Shown here piece after piece: positions 36,966-46,200 of a stretch of 64,000 nucleotides of DNA. Position 1 is the first letter of the stretch. Every line of letters begins with the position of its first letter. The position numbers and the translations under genes were made by a program. Under the pieces are notes generated by a model. The model searched no databases, was not told where the DNA came from, and saw only the letters and a list, made by a program, of their open reading frames with translations. Source of the stretch: Litoreibacter ascidiaceicola (GTDB lineage Bacteria > Pseudomonadota > Alphaproteobacteria > Rhodobacterales > Rhodobacteraceae); the NCBI RefSeq assembly GCF_900129235.1, contig NZ_FQUV01000010.1, forward strand, positions 1 to 64,000, in the 5' to 3' direction.

Positions 36966-37583
36966 CAGGTAGTCTTCGACCAACCGCAGCTGCCCAGACA
37001 TGCTTTGAATTGTCAGGGTGCTGGGCAGATCAGCCGTAAAGTCTATACCTTCAAACTGAATATTGACGTCCTCGAATCCGATCATCTGGCTCGTTACCAG
37101 ATATTGCGCTTTATATACGGCTTCTTTGGCGCTGAAGATTTTCCTGGCGTTAAGCCCGCGATCATTGGTGGGAAGAGTTTTCAGCCAATGACGCTCCGTT
37201 GGGGTGCAGACAATGCGTTCCAAATCGGATGGAAGCGGCACTGCGGGTTCAACATCTAGTCCAATGCTGCGATGGGTAAGGCTAACAGCAGCAATACACA
37301 GCGTGTTGCAATGAGCGATAGAACCTACCAGCCCTTGTGGCCAAAGTGGTTCCCGCTGAGTTCCCGTTGATATCGGTGCTGGTGGAAGCCCTAGTTCGGT
37401 CATGGCGGCGCGAGCAGCCCGACGGCCAGCTGCGTATTCGCGACGACGTTTTGGCACCGCACTTGCAATGGCTGGATACTCGGCTTCAAGCAGACCCTGC
37501 TCTGGATCACGTGGATCAGTGATGCCTATCCCAACCTCGTCACCAAGCATCTCGCGCAGCGTGGATCGTATTTTTTCTGTCAC
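36939..37583 (-). CDS. 4'-phosphopantetheinyl transferase (Sfp/EntD type)
   Basis: A 214-residue enzyme that loads phosphopantetheine onto carrier domains. The family motifs are present: RREYAAGRRAAR (residues 48-58), GSIAHC (87-92), IGLDVEP with Asp110 and Glu112 for Mg, and FSAKEAVYK with Glu154. It overlaps the NRPS stop by four bases and is the last gene of the PKS-GT-NRPS operon, so it almost certainly activates the carrier domains of those two megaenzymes (Ser1455 and Ser1803). Confidence 0.93.
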   Translation of the reverse strand: MTEKIRSTLREMLGDEVGIGITDPRDPEQGLLEAEYPAIASAVPKRRREYAAGRRAARAAMTELGLPPAPISTGTQREPLWPQGLVGSIAHCNTLCIAAVSLTHRSIGLDVEPAVPLPSDLERIVCTPTERHWLKTLPTNDRGLNARKIFSAKEAVYKAQYLVTSQMIGFEDVNIQFEGIDFTADLPSTLTIQSMSGQLRLVEDYLLGSVRIDM

Positions 37584-40500
37584 GTCCGGTTTTGTCGCCG
37601 CGCGCGCATTTCGCGACGCTTGGCCATCGCTGCATTGCGAGCATTGTCAGGCTCGGGTCGGGCGGGGGTCTCAGAAGCCGCCTCTGGTTGAGGGGGCGCC
37701 GCAGCAGGGGCTTTGGGCATTGCTGTAACACCTGCCTTCTTCGCGACGATGGCCGACAAGGCACTTAGAGTCGGCGCGCGGAAAATGTCGGTGATCGAGA
37801 GCTTTTGCACATTCAACCGTTGGCGGATCTCGCGATGCACTTGAACAGCCAGAAGGGAATGCCCTCCAAGATCAAAGAAGTTGTCCTTCGGTGCGATGTT
37901 GGGAATGTTCAATGTATGCGACCAAATGGCAGCGATTGCTTGGGTGACTTCTTCGTCTGAGCTAATGTTGATCGGAGTGGTAGATGCCTCCTCTGCTTTC
38001 GCCGCAGCATTTAGGGTGGAACTGCTTTGGGCTTGCACTTCAGACGGCGCGGGCAAAGCGTTGCGATCTACCTTCTTGTTCGGGGACAGCGGGAAGGCGT
38101 TCATCGTCACGAAATGATGTGGCACCATGTAGTCCGGTAGGGTGTCGCGCAGATGGGTGCGCAAGGCATCTTGGTCGACGTCGTCGTTGGACAGCATGTA
38201 AGCGACCAACTGGCCTGGGCTGTCTTCCCGTGTCACCACGACTGAATGCTTGATACCTTCGAACTGGTCGATTGCGGTCTCAATCTCACCTAGTTCCACG
38301 CGATAGCCACGCAGCTTCACTTGGAAGTCAGCACGGCCCAAGAAATCAAGTGTGCCATCTGGTTGCCAACGCGCGATATCGCCGGTGCGATACATCAAGC
38401 CGGCACCAGCCCTGTCGGGATCGGCGTCATTAACGAATGGATCGCGAACGAAGCGTTCGGAGGTCAGGTCAGGGCGCTTGAAATAACCACGGGTGACCCC
38501 GGCGCCTGCGATATACAACTCTCCTGGCACGCCTATTGGGCGTGGTTCCATGTTGTCATCCAACACGTAAACTTGGGTATTTGCGATTGGAGTCCCGATA
38601 GACACCACGCCTTCGCCGCCAGTAGCGGTCTGGGTCGTGGACCAAATAGTTGTCTCGGTCGGGCCATACATATTTTCCACGTGACCGCCCGTGAGTGTCT
38701 TCAACTCCGTGGCCAACGCGCCGGGTAAGGCTTCGCCACCCACCATCATCACATCCAGCTGGGGCAGGGCTTCGCGGGCCTCGTCTGTCATCACCAGCAT
38801 TTGCGCCATAGAGGGTGTGCATTGCAGATGCGTAACTTTGTGGTGCAGGATTTGGGCTGCGATGGAATAGTCCTGTGCTGTCGTCGCGACGTCTGCATTT
38901 GAAAGCTTCACCACCTCAGCCAGAGGTCGCAGCCCTTCAAGGACCTGCTCCACATTGATGCCGTAGTCGATAAGGCAGGCGATTTCGGTTACGCCAATGG
39001 CTTTGACCTCCTCGACCCGCTCCATGGCTTCCTCGATGGTGCCGAACAGGCCGCTATCGTTGAAATAGCGCTCAAAAGCAAAATCCAAAATGCCTTCTAG
39101 CTCGTCCTCGGTCAGAGACCCAAGATCGAGCTGCATGGGGTTTTCTACACCCTTTGGCTTCTTGAAAGCGGGGAACGCCCATGCGTATTGCTTGATCAAT
39201 CCCGCAGCCGCGCGAAGATAATCCTTCATTGGTTCGCGTGCGATTTCTCGCGCCTGCTCGCGAGTCTCGGCCAAGAAGGAGTGCAGCATCAAAGTGACTG
39301 TGAAATCATCAGGGTTATGACCAGCATCACGTAAAGCTTGATGATAAAGAATGATCTTCTCACCTACTTCATCCACGCTTTGGCCCAAAAGATGCGTCAG
39401 CACATTGCAGCCGTGAACGCCCGCTTCTTTCCAAGTCTCGGGATTGCCTGCGGTCGTGACCCAAACATCAAGCTTCTTTGACACCGGCCGGGGCTGCGTA
39501 AGGACGTTGTGCATCTCGCCATTCTCACGCGGGAAAGAAATTTCCTCACCGGACCAAAGCTTGCGTAGGTCAGCGATTGCTTCGAACATCGCGGGCTTGT
39601 TTTTGGGTGGCGTGTTCTCTGGACGCAACACGAAGTCATCAGGTTGCCAGCCGGATGCAATCGCGAGACCGGCTTTCCCGTTCGTGAGGTTGTCGACCAC
39701 CGCCCATTCTTCGGCAATGCGGGCGGTGTGATGGAGTGGGGCCACGCAGGAGCCGGCCCGTACGCCAATATTCTGGGTCACGGCCGCGACCGCCGCACCG
39801 GTGACGGATGGGTTAGGATAGGGGCCGCCGAAGGCGTGGAAGTGGCGCTCCGGGGTCCAAACAGCACAAAATCCGTTTTGATCCGCGAATTTCGCACCTT
39901 CAAGAAGCGTACGGTACTTGTCGCGACCAACGCCGTCGTCGTTACCCCAATAGAATAGGCTGAACTCCATACCTCCAACAGCGCGCCCTGACGGGCTATC
40001 TGTCGCCCCGAGAGTTCGATTATCATCCGAACTGATGACAACCTTGAAGCCGCGGCTGAGGGTCCAAAATAGCTCCAGCACCGATATGTCGAACGACAAT
40101 GACGTCACTGCCATCCAGACGGACCCGTCTTCATGGGCGATGCGCCCATCCATACCTGTAAAGAAATTGGCGACGTTGCGGTGTTCAACCATCACGCCTT
40201 TAGGCTTGCCGGTCGATCCGGACGTGTAGATCAAATAGGCTAATCCTTCTCCGATCACGCCACTTTCGGGGTTTTCCGAAGGGGCAGAATCCAGCGATGG
40301 GGCGTTATCAACGCACAAAACTCTGGCGGCATGCTTTGGCAATAATTCCGCAAGATTAGTATCTGTGATGATCACATTAGTTCCGCTGTCCTCAATATAA
40401 TGAGCGGTGCGATCTGTGGGGTAACTTGGGTCCATTGGCAGATAGGCGCCGCCCGCCTTCAAGATGGCCAGCGCGGCAATGACAAGATCAGCGGATCGGG

Positions 40501-42220
40501 GCAAATGTAGGCCGACAACTACCTCAGGTGCTACTCCCATGTCTGTTAACACTTGGGCCATTTTATTAGCACGGGTGTTAAGCTCACTGTAGGTCAGTGT
40601 CTCGCCTTCAAACGATAGAGCTTCAGCGTTGGGCGTTTTGGCGACTTGGGCTTCGAACGCCTGGTGGATGCAAAGGTCCTCTGGGAATTCGGTGGCAGTC
40701 GCGTTCCAGTTATAGAGAACTTGCTGGCGCTCTGCTTCGGGCAGTATCGTTGGCGCTTTGCCTGCCGCTATCTGATGGATCATGTGAGAGAGCCGATCAC
40801 CCATCAAGTCTACCGCCTCTGGGCCGATCTTTCCGATGTCCGCGAATAGAGTGCCATCTGACGTCAATGTCAGCGCAGTTCCTTCCAAATGTGATTGCTT
40901 TGACAGACCCAATGCAGGTGTTGCGGGCCTGGCTAGACTGGGGATGCGAGCAATAAGGTCAGAGGCAAATGGCCCCATAGCCTGCGCGGCGGCAAGATCG
41001 TCTTCGATGTTGGAAGCTTGGACAGGAACCCAAGGGTTCAGGTATCCGGTATGATCAGCCGTCAATTCTGCGGCGATTGTGATGTCCTCGTTGTCTCCCA
41101 ATTGCAAAGCGAGGGCAGCCATCGCCGATAGGCTCTGTGTGCGTGTGACCCCTTCGGGTAAGTCAAGCGTACGGGACTTGATTTCACCCTGCGAGGCTGA
41201 TGCATCAATTAGGGGCAATGTAGCGAGGGTAGCGCCTTCAAGTCGTGCACGCCATTTGGCCTCGGATTTTAATGTTTGCTTCAGCGCTTCCGACTGAGTT
41301 TTCGATAAAACAGCATCGGGGGAAGGTAGCATATCGCCCGGCTTTGCGATCTGTGAGGGATCGACCGTTTCGCCGTCACACCTACGAAGCCCGTGAAGGG
41401 TTACCGGGGCCGTGCCTGTGGCGACAGTTATACTGTCATCACTGACGTCTAGAACCGTACCAACAGGGCTATCGGATGCAGCTTTTCCGGCTGTTGCTCG
41501 GGACACCAGAAAAACTTGGCTGTTCACCTCAATCTTGGGGCAGGTGAGAGGGTTCCAGTAGCCGCCATGATCCAGCGCGCGCACCAATGTCGTGATGCTA
41601 CGCGCCGAGCGCGAGAAGTCGAGCCGACCCGCAGCAGGTGGGCGGTCGTTCTTGGCAAAATAGCTTCGTTTGGAGAGGTCTTGTTTCGTCAATAGCGGCT
41701 GTTCGGTGGCCAATTTATCTATAACGGTCGAGAACCCTTCAATCGCGGCGCCATAGCATTTGGTGTTCAGGGTTAGGGTCGTCTCGTTCGGCGCGATGTC
41801 AAAAAATTGCTGAGTTAGCAAATCGCCTTCGTCGACGCCGCTAGCGATCATATGCCAGCTGATTCCATATTCGGTTTCACCATTAATCAACGCCCAAGCC
41901 GGAGCGTTTAAACCGGCGTAACGGGGTAGTGGGCCATCGTGGAAGTTTACCGCGCCACGTGCAGGGATCGCGAGCACGTCGTCGGGGATCATGTCGAGAT
42001 TGGCGATGGAAAGCAGCCAGTCGAAAGACATTCCGTTCATTTCCTCAGCCAGATTGGCGTCCGCAGAAATGGCCTGAATATCCGCGCCCTTTGCCCAAGC
42101 CGAGATATCGGTGTTACGCGTGACTACTGCGGGTACTTGGTGCCCCGCCTCAAGCAACATTTCCGCGCACTGAATGGCGAGGGATTCATTGCCGATGATA
42201 ATCGCGCTGAATTGAGACAT
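37580..42220 (-). CDS. NRPS: formyltransferase - C remnant - A(luciferase-like insert) - T
   Basis: A 1546-residue synthetase. Residues 1-240 resemble 10-formyl-THF-dependent formyltransferases (VNFHDGPLPRYAG with Asn92/His94, GVDEGD with Asp130). About 310-500 looks like the C-terminal half of a condensation domain with no HHxxxDG. The adenylation domain starts near 515 (A3 YTSGSTGKPKG, A4 Asp711, A5 NMYGPTETT, A8 near 1295-1315). A luciferase-like flavin monooxygenase domain (about 750-1095) is inserted between A4 and A5. A carrier domain follows (DNFFDLGGHS, Ser1455) and an Arg-rich tail. There is no thioesterase. Asp711 suggests an alpha-amino acid substrate. Confidence 0.92.
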   Translation of the reverse strand: MSQFSAIIIGNESLAIQCAEMLLEAGHQVPAVVTRNTDISAWAKGADIQAISADANLAEEMNGMSFDWLLSIANLDMIPDDVLAIPARGAVNFHDGPLPRYAGLNAPAWALINGETEYGISWHMIASGVDEGDLLTQQFFDIAPNETTLTLNTKCYGAAIEGFSTVIDKLATEQPLLTKQDLSKRSYFAKNDRPPAAGRLDFSRSARSITTLVRALDHGGYWNPLTCPKIEVNSQVFLVSRATAGKAASDSPVGTVLDVSDDSITVATGTAPVTLHGLRRCDGETVDPSQIAKPGDMLPSPDAVLSKTQSEALKQTLKSEAKWRARLEGATLATLPLIDASASQGEIKSRTLDLPEGVTRTQSLSAMAALALQLGDNEDITIAAELTADHTGYLNPWVPVQASNIEDDLAAAQAMGPFASDLIARIPSLARPATPALGLSKQSHLEGTALTLTSDGTLFADIGKIGPEAVDLMGDRLSHMIHQIAAGKAPTILPEAERQQVLYNWNATATEFPEDLCIHQAFEAQVAKTPNAEALSFEGETLTYSELNTRANKMAQVLTDMGVAPEVVVGLHLPRSADLVIAALAILKAGGAYLPMDPSYPTDRTAHYIEDSGTNVIITDTNLAELLPKHAARVLCVDNAPSLDSAPSENPESGVIGEGLAYLIYTSGSTGKPKGVMVEHRNVANFFTGMDGRIAHEDGSVWMAVTSLSFDISVLELFWTLSRGFKVVISSDDNRTLGATDSPSGRAVGGMEFSLFYWGNDDGVGRDKYRTLLEGAKFADQNGFCAVWTPERHFHAFGGPYPNPSVTGAAVAAVTQNIGVRAGSCVAPLHHTARIAEEWAVVDNLTNGKAGLAIASGWQPDDFVLRPENTPPKNKPAMFEAIADLRKLWSGEEISFPRENGEMHNVLTQPRPVSKKLDVWVTTAGNPETWKEAGVHGCNVLTHLLGQSVDEVGEKIILYHQALRDAGHNPDDFTVTLMLHSFLAETREQAREIAREPMKDYLRAAAGLIKQYAWAFPAFKKPKGVENPMQLDLGSLTEDELEGILDFAFERYFNDSGLFGTIEEAMERVEEVKAIGVTEIACLIDYGINVEQVLEGLRPLAEVVKLSNADVATTAQDYSIAAQILHHKVTHLQCTPSMAQMLVMTDEAREALPQLDVMMVGGEALPGALATELKTLTGGHVENMYGPTETTIWSTTQTATGGEGVVSIGTPIANTQVYVLDDNMEPRPIGVPGELYIAGAGVTRGYFKRPDLTSERFVRDPFVNDADPDRAGAGLMYRTGDIARWQPDGTLDFLGRADFQVKLRGYRVELGEIETAIDQFEGIKHSVVVTREDSPGQLVAYMLSNDDVDQDALRTHLRDTLPDYMVPHHFVTMNAFPLSPNKKVDRNALPAPSEVQAQSSSTLNAAAKAEEASTTPINISSDEEVTQAIAAIWSHTLNIPNIAPKDNFFDLGGHSLLAVQVHREIRQRLNVQKLSITDIFRAPTLSALSAIVAKKAGVTAMPKAPAAAPPQPEAASETPARPEPDNARNAAMAKRREMRARRQNRT

Positions 42221-42225
42221 GGGAT

Positions 42226-43230
42226 CTACTCTCCGATTTTAGTGTCGAGTTCAGGTGATTGGTTATGGGTCGTGCCCGTAATAGAGCCGATAATGTTGGC
42301 AAAATCGTGTTTTGCCATGGAACGCAGGAAGTTTGGGGACACATCACGCGTTTTTCCGGTCAACTTGCAGCGCAGCCAATGCAGACTTCCCGCACTGAGG
42401 TGAACCAAAGTGGCGAAGCCAGCATAGGTGAGGCCATAGTTCTTCTGGAAGTAATGAAAACGGGATTCAAACCAGTAATCTGGCACGCGGTCCCACGTCT
42501 TCATACCGGTAGACACGGAGCCCAAGTGCATTACCCGGCTTTCATACACATAGTGTATAGAATAATTTGATGTCCGCGCGCGCGCGCACAAATCAGCTTC
42601 TTCAAAGTATAGAAAGAATGTCTCATCAAAGAGCCCTATTTCATCAAGCACACTTCGGCGCATCATCATGCTGGCCCCGGCAAGCCAATCTACAGATGCT
42701 GTCCCGACGATATCTTCGCGTGGAACCCTGTAAGACTTTAGCAGCTTTGTTATAGGACCGAAGCGGATGGCGCTTTCAAGTTCGCTGAGGATTGAGGGAA
42801 ACCGGAATGTAGTTGTGTGCCGATCACCGTCTTCACCAAAGATATAGCTACCCACAAAGCCAGTTTTTGGGTGGGTTTGCAAAAAGTTGTAAAGTTCAGT
42901 GATCGCTTCGGGTTCGGGAAATGCATCAGAATTTAGAATGTAGATGAAATCAGGTGCTGTGCCATCCGACATTCCCGCACGGATTCCAACATTATTCCCT
43001 GCTCCGTATCCGCCATTGTGCCCTGATCTAAGGACGCGGATGCCTTCCCAACGTTCGGCCTCGACATGGTCACGGATATTCTCAAAAGACCCATCCTGAC
43101 TGTCGTTATCGACTATTGTGATTTCGCCAGGCAGGCCCTGCATGGCGATCCGTGCCGCTTGAACCGAGCGCAGGGTCATATCGGCGGTTTTGTAATTAAG
43201 AATGATCGTCAAAACAGTGGGTGCTGGCAT
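42226..43230 (-). CDS. Family 2 glycosyltransferase inside the PKS-NRPS operon
   Basis: A 334-residue GT2 enzyme: ILNYKTADMTLRSVQAA at the start, IVDNDSQDGS, the donor/metal site YILNSDAFPEP and the later LYFEEADLCARAR, all typical of rhamnosyltransferase-like GT2 proteins. It lies six bases after the PKS and five bases before the NRPS, so it is part of the same transcript. It may glycosylate the polyketide-peptide product, or it may be an EPS gene captured in the operon. A (CG)6C run (42575-42587) lies within the codons for ARART. Confidence 0.88.
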   Translation of the reverse strand: MPAPTVLTIILNYKTADMTLRSVQAARIAMQGLPGEITIVDNDSQDGSFENIRDHVEAERWEGIRVLRSGHNGGYGAGNNVGIRAGMSDGTAPDFIYILNSDAFPEPEAITELYNFLQTHPKTGFVGSYIFGEDGDRHTTTFRFPSILSELESAIRFGPITKLLKSYRVPREDIVGTASVDWLAGASMMMRRSVLDEIGLFDETFFLYFEEADLCARARTSNYSIHYVYESRVMHLGSVSTGMKTWDRVPDYWFESRFHYFQKNYGLTYAGFATLVHLSAGSLHWLRCKLTGKTRDVSPNFLRSMAKHDFANIIGSITGTTHNQSPELDTKIGE

Positions 43231-43236
43231 GGGTAT

Positions 43237-46200
43237 TTACTCTGCGGCTTGCTTGGTCGGTGCGGCTTTCGTTGAGGTATGTGAGTCACGGCTCGCATCT
43301 TCGAGCACCTGCTTAATACGGGCTGCTAGAACGCGAACATTGGGTTCTAGTACCATTGAATCGTGATCGCCTGGCACTTCGAACACCTCGACCTTGGGAG
43401 CAAATTTTGTCCAATCGTTGTCACTATACAGATATGTCCGATATTCGCTGACCAGCTTGTCACCAATGATCCAAGTCGGAACCAATGGTGGGCGGAATAA
43501 GGTCAAGGGCCCTGACCATGGGGCAATTTCATACGACCCAACGCTTTCAAGGAAGGCGTCTTGGATGGCGACATTGTGGAACTGCTGGCCTTCCTCGGCG
43601 GTGTCATCGTTCCCGCGACGTTTTTGGATTTCCCACGCGATGCGGTCTTTGGCCCAATTAACGATGTAAGACACGCCGCCCTTACGCAGGTCCATCCACT
43701 TGATGCGCAATTTATCCGCTCGAGAAATGGATGGTCGAACGGGAAGAGGAGTGTCGAGCATTACCACGGCGGAGACGATTTCACCTGCAGCAGTAAGCTG
43801 GTGAGCAATCTCATACGCGGTAATCCCGCCCCCAGAGAACCCGCCCACCATATAGGGGCCTTCGGGTTGAACTTGCCGCATTTCCGCGATGTAGTCACGT
43901 GCAGCCTCAGTGATCGTACGGTGTGGTTCTTCGCTGCCAAACAATCCACGGGCTTGTAGGCCATAGAATGGCCGATCATTTCCAACCAAATGTGCCAGAT
44001 GGCGCAGGTTTAATACGTTCCCAAACATGCCCGCGACCAAGAAGAATGGCGACTTGGTGCTGCTTTCGCCGGTATGCATTGGCACCAGATGGGTGAAGCG
44101 ACGTTCCGGCGCGGCTTGGGCTATATCTTCGCTGTCGGCATCCGTCTCATTGTTAACTCCCTGCGCCGCAATGAGCGCAGCGCATTTGCGGATTGTAGGG
44201 GCCTCGAACAAAACCGAGATCGGGAAGTCTACCTGCCAAGCTTTGCGTATTTGTGCAAACAGGCGCACGGCGATCAATGAGTGGCCACCTAGATCGAAGA
44301 AGCTGTCTTCGACACCGATTTCATCGACACCCAACAGGTCTTGCCAGAAAGCGGCCAGCCGCTCTTCGATTGGGCCCTCTGGTTTTATGAATTCGGAATC
44401 AAGTTCAGGGCGTTCAAATTTCTGTCCCCGGCCTTGAGCGCCGTCATCAACTTGTCCTGCTTGTTCTATGAGCGCATCCAGATTGAGGGATGAGACAATG
44501 ACCTGACGCTGCGGACTCGAGAGTGCGCGCAAAAACAGCGCCGCGCCTTCATCCGCGCGAATGCCTTGGGTCAAATTGTGTCGTAGTCGCTCCTCAGCTG
44601 GGGATAGTGGCCGCATGCCGCCATCGGCCGGAGTCGCTGAAGCGGTCGAGGGAGGGGTGATCGCGAAGCCAGCATCTGTGTCCATCCGCCGGATTGAGAA
44701 GTCGTGGATTTCAACGCAAATTGTGCCGTCGGGCGCAGCGATAGTGATGTCAAAACTCGCCGTTTCGCTATCTGCCCGATTGTCCGCGCTATTGCGGACC
44801 CAAGAGACAATATTTGACGGTAAGGGCCCAAATACCTTCACTGAGCGATAAGACACTGGCACCCAGAGATGCGCCGCCTCGTAGCCTGCGATCAGATTCA
44901 TGGCCCAACCCGTTGCAATATCCATCAGGGCAGGGTGTAGATGGTAACCTGCTTTAGCATCTCCTGCTGCAGCATCTGGTAAAGCGAGTGTCGCGAGACC
45001 TTCACCGTCGCCTAGGGTGGTTGATTGTAATACGCGCCAGCGTGGGCCGAATTTAAGATGAACCTCTTGCGGTGACGCCATCCAACCTGCATCTCCGGCG
45101 TCGACCTTGTTCGAACAGCGGGCCTCGATGGCGGCGATATCTAAAGGGGCAGGGGTGGAAATTGGTAATAACGAGAGGCTGGCTTGCGCGTTTTGCTCAA
45201 ATTGCCCGAGTTCACCACTTTCTACACTCAGGTCATACCCAAGATCTGTGCGTAGCAGGCCCACACGAATATCGCGGGGCGCATGGTCGGAGACAGTCAA
45301 CGGGCGCAGGAAGTAGAGATCACGGATCTCAAAAGCAGAGGTCTCACCTTGCGCGCGCAGAGCTTCTGTTGCCAGTTCAAGGTATCCCGTTCCAGGTACC
45401 AACGCATCACCTGCCATTGTTCGGTGATCGTCTAGGAACCAGCGCTCCGAGACGCGGTATTCGGCTCTAAAGCAGCGGTTTCCAACGGTATCAAACGTCG
45501 CCTCGTCCAGCATTGGCGCATTGATCGGGGTCACCGGTGGCGGGGTCGCTTTGCCCAACCGACTGTCCATTGCGTCCGCTGCCATGCCTACATCAGCCCA
45601 GATGCCCCAGTTGATAGCTAACACGCGGGTTTGCCCACCGCTGCGCGACTTGGCATATGCGTTGAGGTATTCATTTGCAGCAACGTAATCGACTTGACCG
45701 ATCGGGGCCGTCGCCGTGGAGCTTGATGAAAACAGAACCATCCAATCCAAAGAGCCATCGGGAAAGACTTCGTGAAGAACCTGCGTGCCATGAATTTTCG
45801 GCGCAAATACGTCCTCAATCGAAGTAACTGTTTTGGCCATGATCGGATCGTCATCAATTTGACCAGCAGCATGGATGATACCGTCGACTTTACCGAAGTG
45901 TTCTTCCAGCGTGGACTTTGCCAGCCGCATATCTTCGACATTGGACACGTCGGCAACTAACGTCAGGACTTCGCCGCCCATAGCTTCAAGCTCGCGAATA
46001 GCTTCAATCCGGCGAACTATGGCGGTACCCGGGGCGTTGTTTTGCAACGCCTGGTCCCAAGTGTCGCGAGGGGGTAACGGGCTGCGAGCAAGCAGCGCTA
46101 TTTTGGCGTTACAACGCTCGATCAACTCGTGCGCAAGGGTCAGGCCGATGCCACCAAAGCCGCCCGTCAGCAGGTACACCCCGCCATCTTTCAGAACGGG

